64,000 nt of DNA, from the NCBI GenBank assembly GCA_963815325.1, contig CAWFGG010000009.1, positions 124,001 to 188,000 of the forward strand, given 5' to 3'. The stretch is from JABDII01 sp963815325. GTDB taxonomy: Bacteria > Gemmatimonadota > Gemmatimonadetes > Gemmatimonadales > GWC2-71-9. The translations under genes were made by a program, and so were the position numbers. The notes beneath the pieces are model-generated. The model searched no databases and was not told where the DNA came from. It was given only the letters and a program-made list of their open reading frames with translations. Positions 59,720-64,000 of this stretch are shown here, piece by piece (position 1 is the stretch's first letter; every line of letters starts with the position of its first letter).

Positions 59720-60971
59720 CTATTTCGCCGGGTTCCATTCCCCCCGCGCCACGGCCGGCACGAACGAATCGAGCCCGGGTGGTGGGAAGGCGATGGTCTT
59801 CTCCTGCTCGGCGCTCATGTAGGCCGCCATCAGCAGTTCGGTCACGTTCACGCCGTCGGAGAAGTTCTCGCTCGGGCGCACACCGGCGAGGAACGACCGG
59901 ACCATGTGGCGATTCTCTCCCACGTAGCCGTACTCGGCTTCTTCGTCGCTCACGATGGGCATGAGCCCCATCTCGGCGTTCTGCTTCTCGACCAGGTCCT
60001 CGCCGGCCTGGCCGGTGACCTCTCGGCTGAAGAAGATCTTGGGCCCGGCATCCAGCGAGTTGACCGACATCGAGTACTCGGGCCCCAGCAGCTCCATGCT
60101 GAGCCGGAGCCCCGCGCCGACGAAGCACCAGGACGTCGTCGCCTCGACGATCCGCTCGTTGCCGTCGGCATCGCGGTATTCCACCAAGGCGCGCGCGAAG
60201 TCCTCGGCTGGCCGGTTGGCGTAGTCGAGCTTGCCGCCGCTCCGCTCGGCCAGGATGCCGGCATAGTGCGGCTGCTGCCACTTGAGGCACGAGGTGTAGG
60301 CGGTGACCTTGACCGGGGTGAGCGCGCTCCGCGGGCGCGCCGGGCGGGGTCAGGAGAAACCGCGCCACCTCGACCGAATGACACATCATGTCGTTCAGCA
60401 CGCCGCCGCCCTGGAGCTCACCCTCCCAGAACCACGGCATGTGCGGCCCGCTGTGCTCCTCGGCCGCGCGCGCCAGGTAGGGCGGGCCCGTGAGCGCGGC
60501 ACCCCGGCTCCAGACTATGTTCTTTCCCGCGCACCACCCCCGGCGAGAACAGCTGGTTCTCGAGATAGCCGTCCAGCAGTCCTGCCTGCTCGACCAGCTC
60601 GAGCATCCGGCGGGCTTCCGCGGCATTCCGGCCCAGCGGCTTCTCGCACGCCACCCCGACCAGCTTGCCCCTTGCCCGACTCGATCGCGTGGACGATCTC
60701 CTCCATCACCTCGACCCGCGTGAAGTTGGGTGCAGCAGATCCACAGGGCGTCGATGGCAGGATCGGCCACCATGTCGGTCACCGAGCGATAGGCCTGGGC
60801 CTGGCCGAGGCCGAGGGTGCGCGCGAGGCCGGCCGCCTCCTCGGCCGTCTCCATCCGCCGGCTCATGACGCCGAGTACGTCCGCATCCCTCACACCCACA
60901 AACGAGCGGATGTGAAAGCGACTCACGAATCCACCTCCGACGAATCCGATACCCAGTCGCCTTCGTGTCAT
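59720..60971 (-). CDS. Gfo/Idh/MocA oxidoreductase, four frame breaks
   Basis: NAD-dependent sugar oxidoreductase family. It starts MTRRRLGIGFVGGGFVSRFH (Rossmann motif) and ends VPAVARGEWNPAK. The frame breaks at about 60729, 60669, 60524 and 60334, each in a run (CCC, GGGG, AAA, CCC on the coding strand); removing one base each time rebuilds a continuous protein with ACEKPLGRNAAEA (the EKP motif), LNDMMCHSVEVARFLL and EYRDADGNER. I think the gene is intact in the organism and the sequence is wrong, but true decay is not excluded. Confidence 0.8.
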
Positions 60972-61022
60972 TGCACCTCGTCCTTTCCTTCGTTCGACTC
61001 CTCTGTTGCCGAGTCCATATGG

Positions 61023-62241
61023 CTAGGCCGCCTTCGCTTGGACTGGCGCCGATTCCTCGCGGAAAAAGAGGAGGAACGCGATCGCGCACACGACCGTCAG
61101 GGCACAGGGGACCAGGAACACGTTGGTCCAGTTGGTGCCTTCGGCCGTGGTGAACAAGTCGCGAATCTTGCCGGCAAAGAGGCTGCCCAAGAACCGTCCC
61201 GAACCCCAGCGCCACGATGGCGATGAGGCTCTGCGCCGAGGCCCGGATGTCCGGCGGCGCCACCTTGTCCACGTAAATGAAGGCGGCGACGAAGAAGAAC
61301 ACATAACAGAAGCCGTGCAGCGCCAGCGACGCGATCACCAGCCAGGCCGGCGAGCCGATCGCAAAAATGATGTATCGGATGGGCCAGGCGATCACGCCGA
61401 ATGCGAGCGTCTTCCGCATGCCGTACTTCTTGAGGAAGCGCGACAAGAGGAACGCCATGACGAAGATCTCGGCGAACTGCGCCACGGTCATCACCCACGG
61501 CACCCAGGTGCTCGACACGCCTATTTGTTCCGATTCGAGAAACGGCGCCGTCAGGATGTAGTAGAACTCGAGCTCGGTCGCGACCACGAAGGTGATGCCG
61601 ACGAAGATCGCGAACTGCTTCGCCTTGAGCATCTTGACCGATTCGAGGAACGCCCACGGCCTGACCCCCTCCTTCTGGGGCGGGGTGTGCGGCAGCGTGA
61701 ACGACTGCACCCCCATGATGAGCGATGCGACGCCGGCCAGGAGCAGCATGTCGCCCGCGACCGGCGGAACCGTGGCCGAATCCGCGAGCCACCGCCAGCC
61801 GGTGAGGGTCCACCCGGCCGCGATCCACCCCAACGTGCCCCAGACCCGGATTCCGCCGAATTCTTCCTCGGAGTCCTTCAGGTTGATCATGGCGATGGAG
61901 TTGGTGAGCGCGAGCGTCGGTGCATAGAGCAGGCAGTAGGCCAGCATCAGCCCGAACATCAGCCCGTAGTCGGTCGTTCGGGAGACCGCGATCAGCAGGA
62001 TGCCCCCGGTGAACGCGAGGAACCCGATCACCTTCTCGGAGGCGAAGTAGCGATCCGCCAGCTGCCCGCCGATGAAGGGCGAGATCATCGTCGCCAGCGG
62101 CAGGAGGGCATAGATCCAGCCCACCTGCCCGCCGCTCATGCCGAGGTCGTTGATCAGATACGACGAGAGCACCGGGGCCCACGCCCCCCAGATGGCGTAC
62201 TGGAGGAACATCATCATGCCGAGTCGGGTCTTGGGGCTCAC
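61023..62241 (-). CDS. MFS transporter, NupG-like nucleoside/sugar permease, frame interrupted near 61195
   Basis: About 12 hydrophobic segments; GTG 62241 (SPKTRLGMMMFLQYAIWGAW) overlaps the next stop. The order of residues (YAIWGAWAPVLSSYL, LADRYFASEKVIGF) fits the nucleoside:H+ symporter (NupG/XapB) group. An extra G at about 61194 (GG where G is expected) shifts the end; correcting it gives FLGSLFAGKIRDLFTTAEGT and the end APVQAKAA. The neighbouring oxidoreductases suggest a sugar-type substrate. Confidence 0.82.
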
Positions 62242-63849
62242 ACGATCCTCCGCGCGATCGGGTCCCACTCGACCTTCCGGCCTTCGAGAAACGACCGGGT
62301 GGCCATGTGACAGGTAATGGCCTCCTCGAAGCCCCGATCGATGTTGCAGCTCGTCTCACCGCCGTTCCGGATGACGTCCAGCCACTCGGCGATATTGAGG
62401 TGATAGGCCGACACCCGCCGCCCGCCGCGGTAGGTGTAGAGCAGACCACGGGTCACGAAATACTCCTCGGTCGCCGAGGTCACGGCGTCGATCCCCTTGA
62501 ACCCGGGTCGGTAGGTGAACATCGGTCGCGAGGTGTTGATGACACCGTCCTTGATCTTCTTCTCGTAGCGGGTCGACTCGCCGTCGGCCGTCACGGTCAG
62601 GTCGCCGCTCACCCGCATGGACGCGTCATGGCCCATGAACTGCAGTCCGCGGTAATAACCATTCGCCAGCGTCGCGCTGTAGACGAACGTGAGGTCGCGG
62701 TCCGGATACTCGTAGACCGCCTGGAACACGTCGGGCACGTCGCGCCCGTCCTTGAAGTAGTAGATGCCACCCGACGCGACCGCCGACTTGGGGATCCCCA
62801 CCTGGAGGATCTGGTTCACCCCGTCGTATTCGTGTGACAGCAGATCGCCCGCGAGTCCGGTGCCGTAGTCGTACCAGCAGCGCCACCGGAAGAACCGCTC
62901 GAGGCTGAACGGCACCTTGTTGGGGGCGGGGCCCTGGAACAGATCCCAGTCGATGGTCTGGGGGTTCCCCTCCTCGTGGATGTCCCATACCCAGGCGCCC
63001 CACGGCGAGTTCCGGTTGGTGGTGCCCTCGACCAGCGTGATGGGACCCAGGATGTTGGCCTCGATGACCTCTCGGGCCTTGTTGTGCGCCTCGGACTGGC
63101 GATTCTGGTGGCCGAGCTGGAAGACGATGTTCGACGCTCTTGACCGCGTCGTACATGGCGTGCGCTTCTTCTTCCGTTCGCGTCATGCACTTCTCGCAGT
63201 ACACGTGGACGCCTTCGGCCGCGGCGGCGATCGTCATCCGCGAGTGCCAGTGGTCGGGCGTCGCGATGATCACCGCGTCCACGTCGCCACTTTGCAGCAG
63301 GTCGCCGTAGTGGCGGTATCGCTTGGCGGGCTGCCGGGCGCTACCGGCTCCCGGCCGAGCCTCGACGGTCGAGGCGGCTATCCCACGCTCGGCTCGCACG
63401 TCGAACACGTCGCACACGGCCGTGATCGCGACATTCAGGTCGTCCTGGCCGAGATAGGTCACCAGGGCCTTGTTGCGCGGGTTCTTCCGCGCCTCCTCAC
63501 GCTGCTCTTCCACCCAATCGGGATGGGCAAACCCGGCGTGCCGCACCAGGGACTCCCCTTCCCCGCCGAACCCGACGATGCCGACCCGTACCCGCCGGCT
63601 GGGTGGCCGTGATACCGCGTCCTTGATGAACGCCGGCCCTCCCTCGGTCACACCCAGCTCCTCGAGGATCGCACGCTTCTTCGCGTCCTCGACCGATTTC
63701 TTCTCGAGATAGCTGTAGGCGAAGGCCCCAACGAAGGGGACCGAGACCAGTGCCTTGAGCAGTCCTCGGCGGCTCAGCCCTTCCGGCGGCGGCGGCGGCG
63801 GCGGCGGGGTCTGGGGCTCGCTCTGATCGGGCGTGCGTTCGTCAGTCAT
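62238..63849 (-). CDS. Tat-exported Gfo/Idh oxidoreductase, frame interrupted near 63137
   Basis: The N-terminus has an eight-Pro run and a Tat-like SRRGLLKALVSVPFVGAFA, then a Rossmann motif VRVGIVGFGGEGES, ATPDHWH and the EK motif YCEKCMTRTEEEAH. At about 63137 one extra base shifts the frame; corrected, it continues as SNIVFQLGHQNRQ through GPITLVEGT, WDLFQGPAP and RWRCWYDYGTGLAGDLLSHE to the end. Repaired length is about 535 aa, a known form of periplasmic Gfo/Idh in sugar clusters. Confidence 0.82.
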
Positions 63850-63861
63850 CGTCGCGTCTCC

Positions 63862-64000
63862 TCAGGCCCGGGCCTGCTGCTGGGTCACATCTTCACTGCC
63901 TCGATTCCGCGGCATGAGCCGGTCCAGCCCCCACAGCTTCCCGGTAGGAAACGCGAGGAGCACGGCCAGCGCCACCAGCTCGATCAAGACCTTGTTAACG
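63862..64000 (-). CDS. C-terminal end of a membrane protein (DoxX-like?), cut by the window edge
   Basis: The last 45 residues (NKVLIELVALAVLLAFPTGK, then LWGLDRLMPRNR) end at TGA 63862-63864, 12 nt before the Gfo/Idh ATG. A hydrophobic helix followed by Gly-Leu-Asp-Arg resembles DoxX-family ends, but too little is present to be sure. Confidence 0.5.
   Translation of the reverse strand, partial: VNKVLIELVALAVLLAFPTGKLWGLDRLMPRNRGSEDVTQQQARA

Noticed and set aside
59720..60971. Calling the Gfo/Idh gene a true pseudogene
   Set aside because: Each of four breaks is a single extra base in a run, and the rest of the protein is conserved with no stop mutations or deletions.
1..64000. rRNA genes, prophage, insertion sequences or secondary-metabolite clusters
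   Set aside because: No rRNA-like sequence, transposase, integrase, phage structural gene or NRPS/PKS-like domain was seen.

Overview
The window is 64 kb of GC-rich, densely packed bacterial chromosome. Most genes lie on the minus strand in long runs with 1-4 nt stop/start overlaps (ATGA, GTGA, TGATG). The gene content suggests a Gram-negative, didermic, aerobic heterotroph: SecDF, lipoproteins, barrel-like exported proteins, an MsrPQ methionine-sulfoxide repair pair, a full Bat/MoxR cluster, bacillithiol synthesis (BshA), a MurA with Asp in place of the catalytic Cys, and a DUF1207 protein. This fits Gemmatimonadota or a close relative, but the assignment is inferred from gene content and was not tested by phylogeny.

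Layout. 1-9.5 kb (minus): one transcription/translation/export operon, rimP-nusA-L7Ae-infB-DUF503-rbfA-truB-ribF-secD-secF. It starts from a good sigma70-type promoter, followed by a perfect 22-nt palindrome with a U-run that ends 20 nt before rimP, so it looks attenuator-controlled. 9.6-12 kb: small Cys protein, PgeF and MurA. 12.1-13.6 kb (plus): DUF948-like membrane protein and a zinc phospholipase C-like exported protein. 13.6-22 kb (minus): gatC-gatA-gatB behind a UvrD/PcrA helicase, an orphan histidine kinase, serS and a lipoprotein. 22.1-25.6 kb (plus): Roadblock protein, mannose-1-phosphate guanylyltransferase, an alternative GlmU-like protein and an MBL hydrolase. 25.6-28.6 kb: groESL with promoter and CIRCE operator, then a DUF1207 protein. 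28.7-29.9 kb: an exported His/Met-rich PHM-like protein. 30-46 kb (minus): NlpC/P60 protein, small membrane proteins, coaX, birA, uppP, bshA, miaA, mutL, then the Bat cluster (moxR, DUF58, batA, a batB-batC fusion, a batD-batE fusion). 46.3-54.4 kb: rluB-scpB-scpA, rpsT, a coiled-coil zinc-ribbon protein, pyrR-pyrB-pyrC and msrP-msrQ.

54.4-59 kb differs from the rest. It has long noncoding spacers filled with heptanucleotide tandem repeats, two REP-like repeat families, a NYN nuclease gene behind a structured promoter-hairpin-terminator leader, an orphan HicB with what looks like a hicA stub, and a tRNA-Ser(GGA) with a second copy of its 3' end 134 bp away. 56.6-64 kb is a carbohydrate-catabolism cluster (GalM, M55 aminopeptidase, DUF1080, two Gfo/Idh oxidoreductases, an NupG-like MFS transporter).

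Data quality. I see no frameshift in the first 50 kb, but at least ten one-base frame breaks between 51.2 and 63.2 kb (pyrC, msrP, galM, dppA, four in one Gfo/Idh gene, MFS, second Gfo/Idh). Most fall in short homopolymers and a one-base correction restores the full protein. I therefore treat these genes as real but with probable consensus errors.

The observations most worth pursuing are the two promoter-terminator leaders (before rimP and before the NYN gene), the repeat-driven erosion of gene ends in 54-59 kb, and the Cys-to-Asp MurA.
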